A DNA stretch of 64,000 nt from Chaetomium olivaceum (GCA_039881045.1 JAYWVB010000005.1:124001-188000); one strand, 5' to 3'; numbered from the stretch's first letter, positions 23,259-35,566 are shown. A program made the numbers and translations. Notes: generated by a model from the letters alone, not told the origin.

Positions 23259-25935
23259 TCACCCAAATACAATACTAACCCCCATCTCCCTACACACCCT
23301 CCTCCACAACTCCTCCCCATCCTCCCCAGCACCAGCACCAGCACCGCCCATACCACCCCCAACAACCCCATCCACAGTTTCCCCACCCCCCTCCCCTCCA
23401 ACACCTCCACCAACACCTCCACCAACACCACCCCCAACACCAACACCACCAGCAGCACGCTCAACCTCCCCATCCGCCCTTCGCCAAACCTCCCCCAGAA
23501 TCCCCCTCGCCCTCTCAATATTCCGCATCCCCTGCCGCTTATCAATCTCCACAAACGCGCGATCCGCCAGGGCGCGGTCGCGCGGCGTGACCGCCTCACA
23601 CGCCGGCACGAACAGTGGCCAGAGCAAGGCCGACATGGGCCCGCGGTGGCAGACGGTCGATACGCAGTGTGTCAGCGCCAGGTGGGTGTGCGTCTGCACG
23701 GAAGGGTGGGTGCGCGGGTGCGCGAGGACCGTGCGGTAGAGGTAGACGAGCGCCGCGTGGCGGTAGGCGAGCGCGTTGTGGTGGATGGAGGAGATGCGCG
23801 ATTGGTCTTGCGGGGAGGTGGTGCCGGTGGTGGTGGTGTTGGTGGGGTTGCTGGTGGGTGTGCTGGTGGTGGTGGTGGTGTTGATGGGGGTGGGGATGGA
23901 GATGGGGATGGAGATGGGGATGTCGGCGTCGTTGAAGTCGTCGGGGATGGTGTTGGGGCCGGCGGTCTCGATGTCGGCGGTGTTGGCGGGCCCGGAGTCG
24001 GGAGAGGAAAGGGATGCAAGTTGGGGATCTATCGCATCTATTGGTGTTACCGTTGTATCGGCGGTCGTGTCGGCGTCGGCGTCGGCGTCAGCATCGGCAT
24101 CGGCATCGGTGTTCAGGTCGACGTCGGGCGTAAAGTTCGGGGGGAGCTGGGGCTGCCATTGGAGGAGGGCGGTTTCGATGGCTTGGGCGGTGGACTCGAA
24201 CTCGGTGCGAAGCACGGCGGTCTTGGACGGATTCCCGTTCGTGCGGACGGCGTTCTCGAGCTCGGTTTTGAGGGCACGTAGGCCGGCGAGGCGATGGATG
24301 ATGGGCCACAGGGATGTGGCCATGCCGAGGAGCGTATCGACGTTACATAGCGGCGAAAGGGAGGGCGCCCCGAGCGGAGGGAGCGGCTGGAGACATCCCG
24401 GCGTGGGCGTTGCTGAGAGCGGCGGTGTGCCGTTGGAGAGTGCCGTGATCACGTCGTAGAAGCGGAATGCCTATGCCAGTGTTAACTTGAGCTCACTTCT
24501 ACAAGGCTTGGATACATCAACACGAGGCCCAACATACGCGCTCCAAGAAGATACTCGTCGAATCTGCCGGGTCTGCAGCGCTGCCCATAATGGTAAGAGC
24601 CCCTTTAAGATGACCAGCTACAATGTTGGACTGGCCTTTTTGGACAAGCTGCGTCACTGTCAGCCCCAACCCGACTGCCACTTCAAACCGGAAGACTCAC
24701 GCATTCGTAGTACACTAGCAGCATGATCGCTGCCAATATCTCGTTTCTGCTGACCGTGCCGCTGTTATGAATCAGCTCCGCGACGCCTCGGATGGCCATA
24801 TTGTGAAAATACAGCGACTTTTCTGCATTCTCCACGCCCCGGTATTCCAGGTGCGCGCAGGCGAGTGCAAAGATGGCGTATGTCACGGGAGAGTTCCCCC
24901 GGGTAAGCGGTAGTACCAGCTGCTGGAATGGGTTACCCGTCTCCTCGCGGAAGACAATGAGATGCGATAGAACATTGCAAAAGTGATCCACCAGCGCCCG
25001 ACGATTTTGCTTGTCCGAGAATTCCGAGAAGGTCGGCGAGAAGAACTCTAGGAGCGGGGAAGCGACAGGGCAGGGTGCGATCATGGCCAGGTCTGGGTGT
25101 AAGGACTTCGACCGCGGGATCACTGCAGTGCTGGTAGTAGCTTGACCGTCATCCGAGGCATCTTCCCCCGTGGCCGTCCAAGAATTTGGTCGGTGTGAGA
25201 GAGGACAAAGCGTAACCCTCGAAAGTGCTGTCTGATGGGCTCACAATGACGGGGTCGTCGAGGGAATATGCCAATATGCTTCCATATACCCCGTCATCGT
25301 GACCATAGAAATCCGATTCGTGGCTATAGTGGCTGGCTTGCGACAACCTTCGGGTCATCAGATGCAGGCCAGACGGGCTGCCGGGTGCTGCCGAGTCTCG
25401 ACGCCTTCGCTGGCGCGGTTTCACGGCTTCGTAGGCACACTCAGAGCCTTGCTCGTCGCAGCGGCTACATTTCGGCCGCTTCTCGTCGCATTTCTTCTTC
25501 TGTGCTTTTTGTCAGCTGGATGCCTTGAAGCTAGGTAGACGGCTCCTGCGGTAGGGCTGCTCTGAACAAACCTTTTCCTTACTTCGTGGCGGTTAGAGTG
25601 GGGGTCACTATGTAGAAGACGAATCACAACGAAAAATGGCTCGAGTTTCACGTACCAGAATGTACAGCCTATGTGACGGGGCGGTGAGGTTAGTACCTTG
25701 GTGTCGAGATACTGAACCCCCAAGATGGATCTATGCGGGCTTTAAGAGACTAGTTCAAATACGTACCGCCTCTTGATCGCCTCTTGGGCTGTTTAGGGGG
25801 CGCAAGTCTTGTATACAACAACATTTTCGTGTCTGCTGGCGAGTTGTTCACCTTCCAGTAGTATTTCCGGGCTTGGTCCTTCATGTCGTGTTTCTCAATG
25901 GACAAGGCCTGCCCTCTGTTTCCTATTTCCGCCAT
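23259..25935 (-). CDS. Zn2Cys6 transcription factor (Fungal_trans_2 type) with microexons
   Basis: DNA-binding regulator. Proposed exons (minus): 25935-25767, 25668-25656 (13 nt), 25581-25572 (10 nt), 25499-25217, then 25122 (or 25161)-24701, 24630-24538 and 24470-23259; about 733 aa. Only with both microexons does the cluster read GCTFCKEKKKKCDEKRPKC followed by SRC and SEC, the canonical C-x2-C-x6-C-x6-C-x2-C-x6-C. Intron 1 has a perfect TACTAAC branch site; the 10-nt exon has a weak GAAG acceptor and a GTTTGT donor. The rest fits Fungal_trans_2: ALVDHFCNVLSHLIVFRE, SNIVAGHLKGALTIM, FLERAFRFYDVITALSNG. Low-complexity inserts include an (Asp-Ala) run and Gly/Val repeats near the C-terminus. 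The frame change near 25123-25216 is unresolved: either intron (55 or 94 nt) keeps phase but uses a weak GTTACG donor. ATG at 25935 chosen over an upstream GTG. Confidence 0.7.
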
Positions 25936-28900
25936 TGGAGATGAAGATGCGATGAACTCGGCAGGCTTATAAGTCACTGCGACCACCCATGCCGCGCTGT
26001 GACGGCAGCCGGTGGCGATTGTTGATCCTGCTGGGAACTTGGAAAAAGAAGGTCGGCTCGGTTGTGCGTAGTAGTAGTGTACAGATTAGACGCTGGCGGG
26101 ACGAGGCGAAGGTTAAAACGAATGACAATTTTCCGTGCGCCACAAAGCCTACCCTGAAACCATGACTTGTCGATAGGGAGGTGGGAGCAGGCTACGATTA
26201 CATAGATAGTCGGGCAACGGTGACGGCGGGTAGCTCACACATGACAATGTTGGAGAGTTTGACGTAGGTTCAGGGTTCCGGGACAATGGTCGGATGGGGT
26301 CGAGTCGAGATGAACGATCCACATGCTGCTTCCAGGTTCTCCTCCTGTCGTTCACGGGGATGACCAATCGGAATTGCATCTGGAAGCTCGGCAAGGTGAG
26401 GTCTGCGGAGAAAGGTGTGCGGGGGTATGGGGATCGGGGAGGGTCTCCGGTCTCTTCTGGGCAACGCGTGCCTGGAACTCCGAATATGATGGCCTTTTTC
26501 AGGGATGAGGCCCTGAGCTCGGGCTCACGAGGAGGTGAAAGGGGCTCGGCTGTGTCTGTCATTTGTTACCCCGGATAGCAAATCATCCCTTGCCCCTGGG
26601 ATGGGCTACCCGAAGTGCATCCATATCGCCTATGCAGAGGCATTCCTCTAGTGTCGCATTCATGCAAAAGCTTAGATGATGTCGGGCCATCTGCCGGACC
26701 GCTCAACGTTCGAGTCTGGGTCTCGATGGCCAGAAGCGATCGCCCAGAGAGTTGTTGATTGATGCCAAAGCCAAAATCAGGCCGGGCTTGCTCCACTGTC
26801 GGGGAATTGCTGGGTAAGCTACAAACAGCCCAGGTTCCCCGGGTTCCCGCCGCCAGGGGCTTTGGGGTCGGCTCAATAGGGCACACGATCCGCTTCTAAA
26901 CGGGAAGATCTTGCGAATGAGCGGCCATCCCGTGACCAAGCCTCTGGTATCCAGGAACAGCCATCTCGTGGGACGAAGAATTGGCCTCGATTGAGCCGGA
27001 TATTGCGCCGAGGGACGGCGATGTTAGGGGGGCGCTCGGAGGGCATGGAGACACAGCATTTTTGTCCTTCCTGTTGCGATGGCGGGGAGGTCCGTTGCAG
27101 CTCCGCATTGTCCGTGCATACCCGTACCCTGTCGGCTTGTCGTGAGGAATACCCGTCACATGAATCGTGTCGCTTCGTCGTATCCTGCTTGGGGCACAGA
27201 CAGGACTCGTCCTCGTGATCCGGCATTTTAAGCGGCAAACGAAGGGCCAAGCTCAACCGGGAAGGGATTCTGTGGGTGAATGCGAAGTTCTCGGGCCGCT
27301 AGTCAGGGTTTCCCAACTGCTCGCAGGTGGCCAGGGCTGCCCCGCGGCGGGGTCTGCAAAAGCGGAACATCCCTTTTCCCCGGGTTTCCCCAGCTTCCAC
27401 CTTCTCTTTGCTTCCAAAAGCTCCGCTCAACGTGTTTGGCCCCGCCCATCCCATCGTGAACCATCCTTGTTTGAGTTTGGAGACCTGAGATTCAACGGCG
27501 AACATGCAAACATGAGACAACTTAGCGCCGTGACGAGATGCATATATGTACACACGATGTCGCCACCATGCTCTCCGCATTAGTTGCCGCGTGGTTTGCG
27601 AGATCTTGACAAACCCACAGGCGCTCATCGATCTGCGAGTATCTCTGACGAAGAACCTTGCAGATTATTATACGACCGAGACCGTCCATCTCGCCGAGGT
27701 TGTCTCCCTGCCGAGGCAGAGGCTTGAAGCAAATCACAAGACAACGTCGACCACAACCTTCGTGGAATGGATGGTCTCCGCCGAGAACTTGGCGTCAATG
27801 GTGATCGAGAGCGCGGAAGCCTCGAAGCTTAATCAACGCCAAAGGTAAGCCTCGTCAGTTACTGCCGTGCTGCTCTCGTGATGTCCAATTATAGGAATGC
27901 TGTTCTGCGAAAATGGTTACCTAAATGCACCATCGGCTACTCTTTGGACCGCTGCCCCGCCGCCCCCCCCCTTCCATCGTCGACTCTCCCGCTCCGGCAT
28001 TCTCCCGCTGCAGTTGGTTGCTCGCTCGCAGACCATGTAACGCTGTCATTGGTGGCCTCACCCACCCTCACCAGCGCAGCCCGCTGCTTCTCGGGGAATC
28101 AGCAGCATCTTTAAGGCCGCCAGAGTTGCTGGGCGGTGGACTTTGAAGCTGAGGTGGTTGCCATTCGGTGCGTCCGCGTATGACGACCTCGTGGATGGGC
28201 CAATCACCAATTTGCTGACTGGGACACAACCTCTCGTCGTCGGGCCCGACGCCACGCATCCAACCACGAGGGGGCCAAGCAGAGAAATGCCCCAGAAGGA
28301 AGGAGGACGTGGGATTACTTCATCCTGCGAGTCGCTGCAAACGTCCACAGTCCACAGGAAGGTGACAGCCCAAGCACCCAAGAGCAACCCCTTCACCGGC
28401 CTGTCCTGTAACGAAAGCGGGGAGCATTGACGATCGGTTCCCACGAGCCCGGGCCCATGGCTTTCCGCCCATTCGTTCCACCCGTGAAGAGAGAGCTCAT
28501 AACTGGTTGGTACCTATCGACGTGCCGACATTGCTCAGCCCAACCCGCAATCCCAATCAATCTGGCCCACGCAAGTGGAGGGAACCAGTTAGTAAACGAC
28601 CCAATACTTCGTGCCGCAAGTCCTTCCCGATTTCAGTCTCAGCCCTACCTCTGGGCTCGGCGTGGTTTTGGTGTGGAAGACCCCACCGACGCGTTGAACT
28701 ACAACCTAACGGAGTGAACTTTGCTCCCATCACACCCCCCCAGTGGCGCCCGGCAAACTCAGCCCCCTCCCCGCTCAGCAAACTAACAAAAGGCGCTGCC
28801 TGGTCGATTTGGCCGCGTTCGAGAAAACGCCCCAAAACTTAAACGAGAAGAAACAAACGGCGACACAACGACGACCGGCCCCGTACTTGCGCCGACATAC

Positions 28901-29059
28901 CTACACAGTACAAGGCGCATCCCGTCCGCGCCGCCTGCTGTCCCCCTGCGCATTCCCGTCCGAGAACCCTGCTCAACCAATTGCCCGATCCTGGTTGATC
29001 CTTGATAACTAAGCGCCGGTAGCGAATTCATACCGGGTCCGCCAGCGACCGAGGCCGCC
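25936..29059. other. 3.1-kb spacer, with one candidate gene fragment
   Basis: Promoter side of the 23.3-25.9 kb regulator and of the membrane protein starting at 29060. Apart from the doubtful exon pair at 27546-28114, no protein-like frame was found. A 138-codon minus-strand frame ending at 26149 starts with ATG but has no recognisable feature. Confidence 0.45.
27546..28114 (+). CDS. Possible small gene or gene fragment, unknown function
   Basis: Doubtful. From about 27600 to 27844 the frame reads like helical protein (ALIDLRVSLTKNLADYYTTE, then FVEWMVSAENLASMVIESAE). It ends exactly at a good donor (AAAG|GTAAGC). A 50-nt intron with acceptor TTATAG would join it in frame at 27895 (RNAVLRKWLPK...), after which the sequence becomes Pro/Ser-rich and stops at 28114. 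The N-terminal part from the ATG at 27546 looks unnatural, so the true start or an upstream exon is not identified. No family recognised. It could be a relic or a real short gene. Confidence 0.25.
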
Positions 29060-30896
29060 ATGCGCAGCATCTGGTCCTGTTCGTCGTGCGCCGTTGTCCT
29101 CGTCTTTGCGCTTCTTGGGAGAGACGTATCGGCGTCGCATGTGGCAAGAGAATGGAAGGATGTGCACAGGATTCCAAAGGCGCAAATAACGGCGCACCCC
29201 TTGCGCCGAGATGAAGGAGCCTGCCCAACCGAGCACACCTCTTGCGCCGCGTCGCTGAACGGTGGCTGCTGCGCCATTCTCTATATGCTTGCGCGTCGGA
29301 TTCATGTTATATGACAACGGCCGGGCCTACGACAGCCTGCGGGAAATCAGGGTATTACGCGTGCACGGTCAACGGACGTAAGTGTTCTCTTTGGTGTTGA
29401 GATTTGGCAACAAAATCTGACCTGGCGGGAATGAATCTAGCCGGTTGTTGTCCAGTCGGTCTTATGTGCGCGGAGGAACAACTTTGTATCCCTCCTGTCG
29501 GAATGAGTTTTACAAACTTGGAGTGTCCGACTAGTTACTATCTTTGCCCAGCTTCGGATGGATGCTGCAGGAATGGTTTGGCATGTGGCCCGGGTGCCTA
29601 CTGTTATGCGACAGAGCCGGTGACCACGACCATGACGCAGATATTGACGACGACATCTGGGACCGAAACTGTGACCGAAACTGAGACAACCGTGAGGACC
29701 ATCACCCCGACCATTCCCACCGAGACCGCCGGCGCCAACACGGGTGCTACCTTGAAATTCATTCCGACCACGTCCCCAAGGTCGCAGCAAGTTCGCTACC
29801 CAGCGAATCCGATGGTGGCCTGAGTGGCGGCGCGATTGGAGGCATCATCGCTGGCGTGGTTGTTCTGTTGATTGCGGTGGTGGTCGCGGCGTTCCTCATC
29901 ATCCGCCGACTGAAACAGGTCGAAGACGTGATGGAATCCAAGCGCGGCTCATCCAGCGGCAAGAAATCCCAATCCCAGTCACAAGCGCAGAAGGAGCACT
30001 ACGGCCGCCAACTACACTCCGACATGGACGACATGAGCGTCGACCCGCTAATGGTGCCACCGTCCGTAACCACCGCCAACAACAGCACCTCACCCACCCC
30101 CCAGCCAGGAGGCGCCGCGAGCTCACGAGGACGCGCCGACTCAACCGGCTTCACCCCGTCGCCCAACATGTTCCCCGACGACCGCTCCCGGCACGCCAGC
30201 CCAGACTTCAGCCAGGGCTACTTCGACGTCGCCCTGGGACAGGGGCATCCGTACAACAACCCCGCCGCCGCCTCCCTGCAACAACAGCCCATGCAATCGG
30301 CACGCATCCGCGGCAGCACCGACAGCGCCAGCACCACCCAGCAACACCGCGGCTACGTCTACACCCACTGGCGCCAACAGAGCAACGCCAGCGAGCTGTC
30401 CGCCGACGGCAGCGACAACGGCGGCGGCATCGGCAGCGGCATGAGCAGCCCCTATTTCCCTCCCACCGCGGGCGCCGGCGCCGTGACAGGCACCGGCATG
30501 CCAGAGCTCGACGGCTCGGCCGCCATCATCGAACTACCCGGCGCCATTGCCGCGGGCGGCGGCCACGGGCCCGGGCCGACGGTGACGACGCACAGCGCTG
30601 GCGGCGTGAGGAGCCGCTCCAGCAGCAACACCAGCATTGGTGGTGGCGGCGGCGGGCGCGGGCATGCGCGGAGGCGGAGTGATAGCGTGCAGGGGCCGGG
30701 GCAGGGGCAGGGGATGATGGGGCCGCTGGACGCGGGGCTGGAGCCGCTCGATGAGGGCGCCGAGATTCATGGGTACTATGGTCGGCGCGATCAGCAGGCC
30801 GGGCAGACGGCGGCGGGACTGGAGGGGCAGGAGGGTTATCGTCATCCGGAGGGTGGGCTGCCGCTGCAGGGGCCGCAGGGGCCGCAGAGGCCGTAG
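29060..30896 (+). CDS. Cys-rich single-pass membrane protein with long cytoplasmic tail
   Basis: Likely cell-surface protein of the fungal Cys-rich/Thr-stalk/TM/Ser-tail type; no named gene recognised. Exon 1 is 29060-29377, then a 63-nt intron with a CTGAC branch site, then 29441 onward. Order: signal peptide (VVLVFALLG), Cys-rich ectodomain (CPTEHTSC, SDSCYMTTAGPTTACG, GCCPVGLMC, DGCCRNGLACGPGAYCY), Thr-rich stalk, TM segment GGIIAGVVVLLIAVVVAAFL, basic RRLKQ stop-transfer, and a 330-residue disordered tail. Two frame changes occur. At about 29273 one C is missing: GCCC would give CCAHSLYACASDSC in frame. Between 29740 and 29790 the frame moves again, either by another error or by a 44-nt intron (29744-29787, weak GTGCTA donor, phase-compatible). 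Tail is Gly/Ser/Arg-rich. Confidence 0.65.
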
Positions 30897-32968
30897 GCGG
30901 GGAGGGGGGGCGTGAGGTTGTGAGTGTGTGTGTGTGTGAAGGTGCGAGGGGCGTCAAGGTCTGAGGGCATCGAGGTCTGAAGGCGTCAAGGTCTGAGGGC
31001 GTGAGGGCGTGAGGGCGTGAGGCTTGGTGATGATTGTGTGGTGTTTTTGAGGTTTGGGGCTTTTGGTGGTTTATGATTGCGCATGTGTTTGATGACACCG
31101 TTTCACGTTTTCATGTCTCTACTTTTTATTCTTCTTATTTTTCTTTCTTGGTTCTTTTGGTTCGGTTCTATTTCTTCTAGTATTTCGCTCAACATTGGAT
31201 ACCCATCTTGACCAGCTTCGAGATACACACATGTTGCCTGGTCGACTGTCCTTATTGGATTATTGGACATGGTCACTTTATTTTGTGGTTTTGTACGTCT
31301 TTTCATGACTCCAAGTCTGGACGATCGTTGGTAGAGAGAAAGATTACATGTAGGTATACGTGTGGAATTGGAGTTTATTTGGTCCGTGAAGTTACTCTCT
31401 TTCCTGGTCTCGCCCCCATCTTGAGAGCCCACCATGGTAACGGGCTTGGTTGTTGACCGAAGGAATATGGAGACATCACGATCGCTGTGAAGCGAACGAC
31501 TCTGCGTGTTCTCAAGCTCAATACTACGGCGATAACGGCTCCGACGCGACGCCCATTCCGTCTTTATTCCGGGTAGGGTTCTATCAACAAACCCCGCAAA
31601 GCCCAGAGTCCTGACGTCTAGACTCGACTCTTCGCCTCCCGCCCAAACTGCACAGGCTATATATCTCCGGGGTCGCTGTTTGGGATCGCAAAGGGCCAAC
31701 CCGGTTTTCCGGAGCAAAACACCTATTTTAAGCGGTCCCTCGTCACCAACAGTGGCTCATGGCCTGCAGGGTCCTACGTGCACTTTATCCAGGCGCGTCT
31801 TTCCGTCTCTTGGCTGCGGTTAATTGATAGCGAGAGGTTGGTTGCAGCCCGCTGGAGACGGCGAAATGTTGCCGGTTTCCGCTCGCTACCTACCGGCGTA
31901 TTCACCAAGAGAGGCGAAAGAAAGTGCTCACCTCGATTGAAATGGAATTCCGCCCTGTCCTTCAGAACAGTTCACCGTGATTCGATAAATGCCTCCCGAG
32001 CTTTCGTCATGGGGGCTGAGAAGTAAGCTTGCGTACGCGATCAGCATCTCCGCCGCTCTATCCAAAGTCAGAAACACCACGCCTGGTTCTGTCGGGAGGG
32101 CGGGGGCGGAACCGGGGATTGAGTTCATCCTTCCCTTCACCGTGCCCAGCGGGTTCTCGACATTCATCCGTGGGCTGGAACCGATTAGTTAGCGGGGCCT
32201 ACGCGGACTTCGTCAGCAATATTCTTCTCCCAGAGTCGCATCGAACCGCCAAAGCGTCAGTTACCCCGCAGGTACCCCTGTCGCCTCGAGGACGCAGGCA
32301 CTGCAGGGGAATTAATTGAGAGGAGGGCGATGGCAAGCTGCAGTCCTCAGCTCTTGATCGCCAGGCACAGAGAGATTTTGGGATACCAATGATCGTCGGG
32401 AAGGTTTCCAACGGTGTGGCTCCTCAAGATCATGACTAGCTTCAAAATACGTTGACGATATCCCCCGCCTACCTATCCTGCATGAGTTCCTCCTGCCTCT
32501 CATGGCAGGTCGCTTTCTGCCCTAGCCTAAGCCGAATAGCGGCGGAGATAAACAGCAGCCACCATTCAAAGGATGGTTCCGCACCACGAGGCGTATTCCT
32601 CCGGTGGATAATCGGGTTAGCCCCAGGTTGGCCCAGCCTCAGCGTCGCACTGCGTTTGTTCTGGGCTCGACCAACGATGCACATGCGCGTTCCTGGCCTC
32701 GTCGATGGCCATCCGAGCTGCCCGGTGCGTCTGCGCCCGCTTTCCCCCTGGTGCGGAGCCGTCGGCGCAGCCGGCCGTTCCTGGGACGAAGCACGGCTCG
32801 ATGTCACCGCCAGGCCTGGGCGTAGGGACAGCCTGAGGGGGGTATGAAATGGAACCGACGCCGGCCTGCAGCAAGCTCGTCCACCTCTCAGCACCTCCTC
32901 GCCCCTGTGAAAAGTAAACAACCGGTCCAACGACGTCTTCTTTGATACCCCTATCCCAAACCGCCACC
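30897..32968. other. 2-kb spacer with short tandem repeats
   Basis: 3' flank of the membrane protein and promoter of the secreted protein. The first 130 bases are repeat-rich. A 204-codon minus-strand frame (31103-31717) has random composition and no family features. No gene supported. Confidence 0.5.
30918..31023. repeat. GT run and degenerate AGGTCTGAGGGCGTC / GTGAGGGC repeats
   Basis: A GT dinucleotide run near 30922-30938 is followed by three variants of AGGTCTGA(A/G)GGC(A/G)TC and three GTGAGGGC units. Confidence 0.7.
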
Positions 32969-33482
32969 ATGAAGTTCGTCGCTGCTCTGTCCTTTGTCGC
33001 CCTCGCGGCGGCCGCCGCTCTTGAGCCCCGCGTCTGCGCCGGCAACAACTGCAACCGTGCCGTCACTGGCACCCGGCCCGGTCTCCTTCCCTTGACGGAG
33101 CGCTCCTCGCACTGCGCGAGCTTCCTCCTCACCACCGTCACCCCGGCCGCCTCGTGAGTTTCTCCCTTCCTCCTCATACCTTCCAGAAGAGGTGTAAGAA
33201 AATCAGCAACAGTTGATTAACGAAATCCCCAACAGCACCGTCACGGTAACAGTCGACGAGGAGGACCTGCCGACGCCGACCCCGGCCAAGCGCGGTGTTG
33301 GGCTCAACGCCCGCCAGGTGACGGTCGTGCCCACCGCCATCCCCGACTACGCCGAGAACTGCGTCGATGCCGCCGAGTACATCTCGGCCTGCTCGTGCTT
33401 CGGCCTGACCGGCTCCGTCACCACGGCCCCCGCGCCCACTGTCACGGTCACGACGACCGTGGACTACTGCGAGGATATCTGA
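32969..33482 (+). CDS. Small secreted Cys-containing protein
   Basis: 143 aa from two exons, 32969-33153 and 33236-33482; the junction phase is exact and the intron carries a GATTAAC branch-like site. The signal peptide is MKFVAALSFVALAAAAA. The mature part begins LEPRVCAGNNCNRAVTGTRP. It has eight Cys, including pairs CAGNNC and CSCF, and two Thr/Val-rich stretches (TVTVTVDEED; TVTVTTTVDYC). A dibasic KR occurs at AKRGVG. The CNRAVTGTR...HCASFL...TTVTP pattern recurs in many uncharacterised fungal secreted proteins (from memory). No GPI signal is evident, since the protein ends CEDI. Function unknown; could be cell wall-associated or effector-like. Confidence 0.7.
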
Positions 33483-35566
33483 GCGGTGGTCTGCGGGTGA
33501 TGGTGGGTTGAGGTTTGGAGGGTGTGATGGGGATGGATCCCGTTGGAAGCGGCTAGTGTGATCAACACAAAGGCCGTCGTAACTTAGCAGGCAAGGCTGG
33601 GTTGCGGCCCGGGCATTGGGTCGATTGACTGCTTCCTCGATGGTGGGGAGGCGTTGGGGACCTCGATGTCTTTGGCTGTTGGGACCATGTACCTTGCCTA
33701 GAACCTTTACCCAACCTTATGAATGATGGATGCCCCAGATCGGGGCCATGACTGATGATGATAAACTTAAACGAACACGCGCATTCCTGACCTTTCCGAT
33801 TGCTTCAATTGATCTGCAGTGAGGCTTAAGAGACATGGTAAAGATAGAACATGACTGGACTTAAGAACGTTGTTGGAATTCTGATGTTGCCCTCAATTGG
33901 TTGCGGCTCAATCACGCCATCAGGTTGTGGTGAGAATGGTCATGAACGGGAAAGCCTCGGCGCAGCCAAAAAGTGAACTGTCGAGATTGCCAGGCGTCCA
34001 GCCCTAACCCTCTGTTGTTTGACCCTACGCTCGAGCCACTTTGCGGCCCTCTGCGTTTTCTGCAATTGCAGACGTGCACAGACCAGTTTGGCTACCTATA
34101 AATTCTCGTCGACTCTCCCCAGTTCTTGCTCTCTTCTTTTCCTTTTTCTTCTTCATACTTACCTTGATTGACTGCGCGGAGATCATGAACACCGCGCCGT
34201 ATGGCGGAGAGCCTGCATTGCACATCGTGGTGCTAGCCGTCATGAATTGTCCTTCGGGGCCGTTCCGGTCGTAATTTTTGCTGTCTTCACTCCAGAAATG
34301 GATTCTTTTCGCTGTGTGCCCGGCGCTGGTCGAGCCATGGAGAAGAGATTATGAGCATGTGGCATATTTGACTCGAATTAACTAGCCAACTCGTCAGCTA
34401 CCACTGCAAGCTGGCCCTGAAGCCTGTTATTACCTTGAACCCACCGATGCAGTGTGGCCTGCTTCGTTTCGTGTAAATAGTGAAGTGCAAAGCCCATGAT
34501 CACGTCTGTTCCAACCAAATGTCTGGCCAACTGCTCGCGTGTGCAACGCCGTGGATTTGGCCGAAAACTCAGCATCGAGCGCGCGTGTCGCAGCCCAACA
34601 AATCGCAGCCCAGCCCAAGCCTGACACATGCTTCGCGTCTTGAATCACAAGCCACCCCTTCCACCTCGAATTGGAGATCCTCTGACGAGAATGGAGGCTC
34701 GGGATTCGGCAGCCACAGGATCGTCCCGCATGCGGCAGACGCCTCAAACCCCAAAAGATGATTTCCCCGACCGGCTCTATCCGACACAAACCGCAGAACT
34801 GTTCAGCAAAACTTCACGATTATGAGATATTGATAAATGTTGTTTATTCTGTTTGTGTCTATAAGTTTGTTCCTGCGATTGATGGATTTCCAGTACTTTT
34901 TGCCTCCCGTTCAACACAACGTGAACAGACTGGAAGACCACCTCTGGAATTTCAAGCGCCAGTTCACCTACTTCACCTGAGGAACCCCACAGCGGGGTCT
35001 CCACAACCCCCCACACTCCTGACCGGCGCTATTCCTTCCAGTGGCCCTGTCCTGGTGTCCTGGATGTAACTGGAGTCCATCCAATGTTCTTCACATGTCA
35101 GAGAATGCGAAAATGTGCCCCCGTGACGCCATGATTCGTGCCTGCCACAGTGCATTCTCGGGTGTTCAGTCCGAAACACACAAGCAGAAGACACCTTGTG
35201 CCATGTGGCCAACTCGCCGGGTTCACCGGATTAACCTCAAATTATCTCGTTGCCGGACTCGGGTTCCTTAATTTGCGAGTTTCTTTGTCAATGGTAGTTA
35301 TCTTTTGAGTTGGCCGTTTTCCTACCCTCGTCGGCATCGGCAATCCTTCTTTTTCATCCCAACGACAACCGAGTCGATTGGCTAGATTGCTTGCTCCTTC
35401 TAGCGGCACGGCACTGCCTGCCTGCCTGCCAACACGATACCAAATCGTCCAACGTCTATCTTATATCCCATCTTACTACCACAGTATATTATCAACAAAG
35501 GGCAACCCGACACCGAGGACACGCCAGGAAGCCGCTGTGGACTAACCGTCAAGGCCCGGTGTCGAG
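33483..35566. other. 2-kb spacer
   Basis: 3' flank of the secreted protein gene and promoter of the lipase-like gene. A TATA-like CTATAAATTC at about 34096 precedes a CT-rich tract and a 29-codon ORF starting near 34186, which might be a small transcript. No protein family seen. Confidence 0.45.

Noticed and set aside
26149..26562. 138-codon minus-strand frame with ATG upstream of the 25.9-kb regulator
   Set aside because: Could be an upstream exon, but no donor/acceptor pair joins it convincingly and no motif is present.
31103..31717. 204-codon minus-strand frame
   Set aside because: No domain, no signal peptide, no splice context; average composition for non-coding DNA here.
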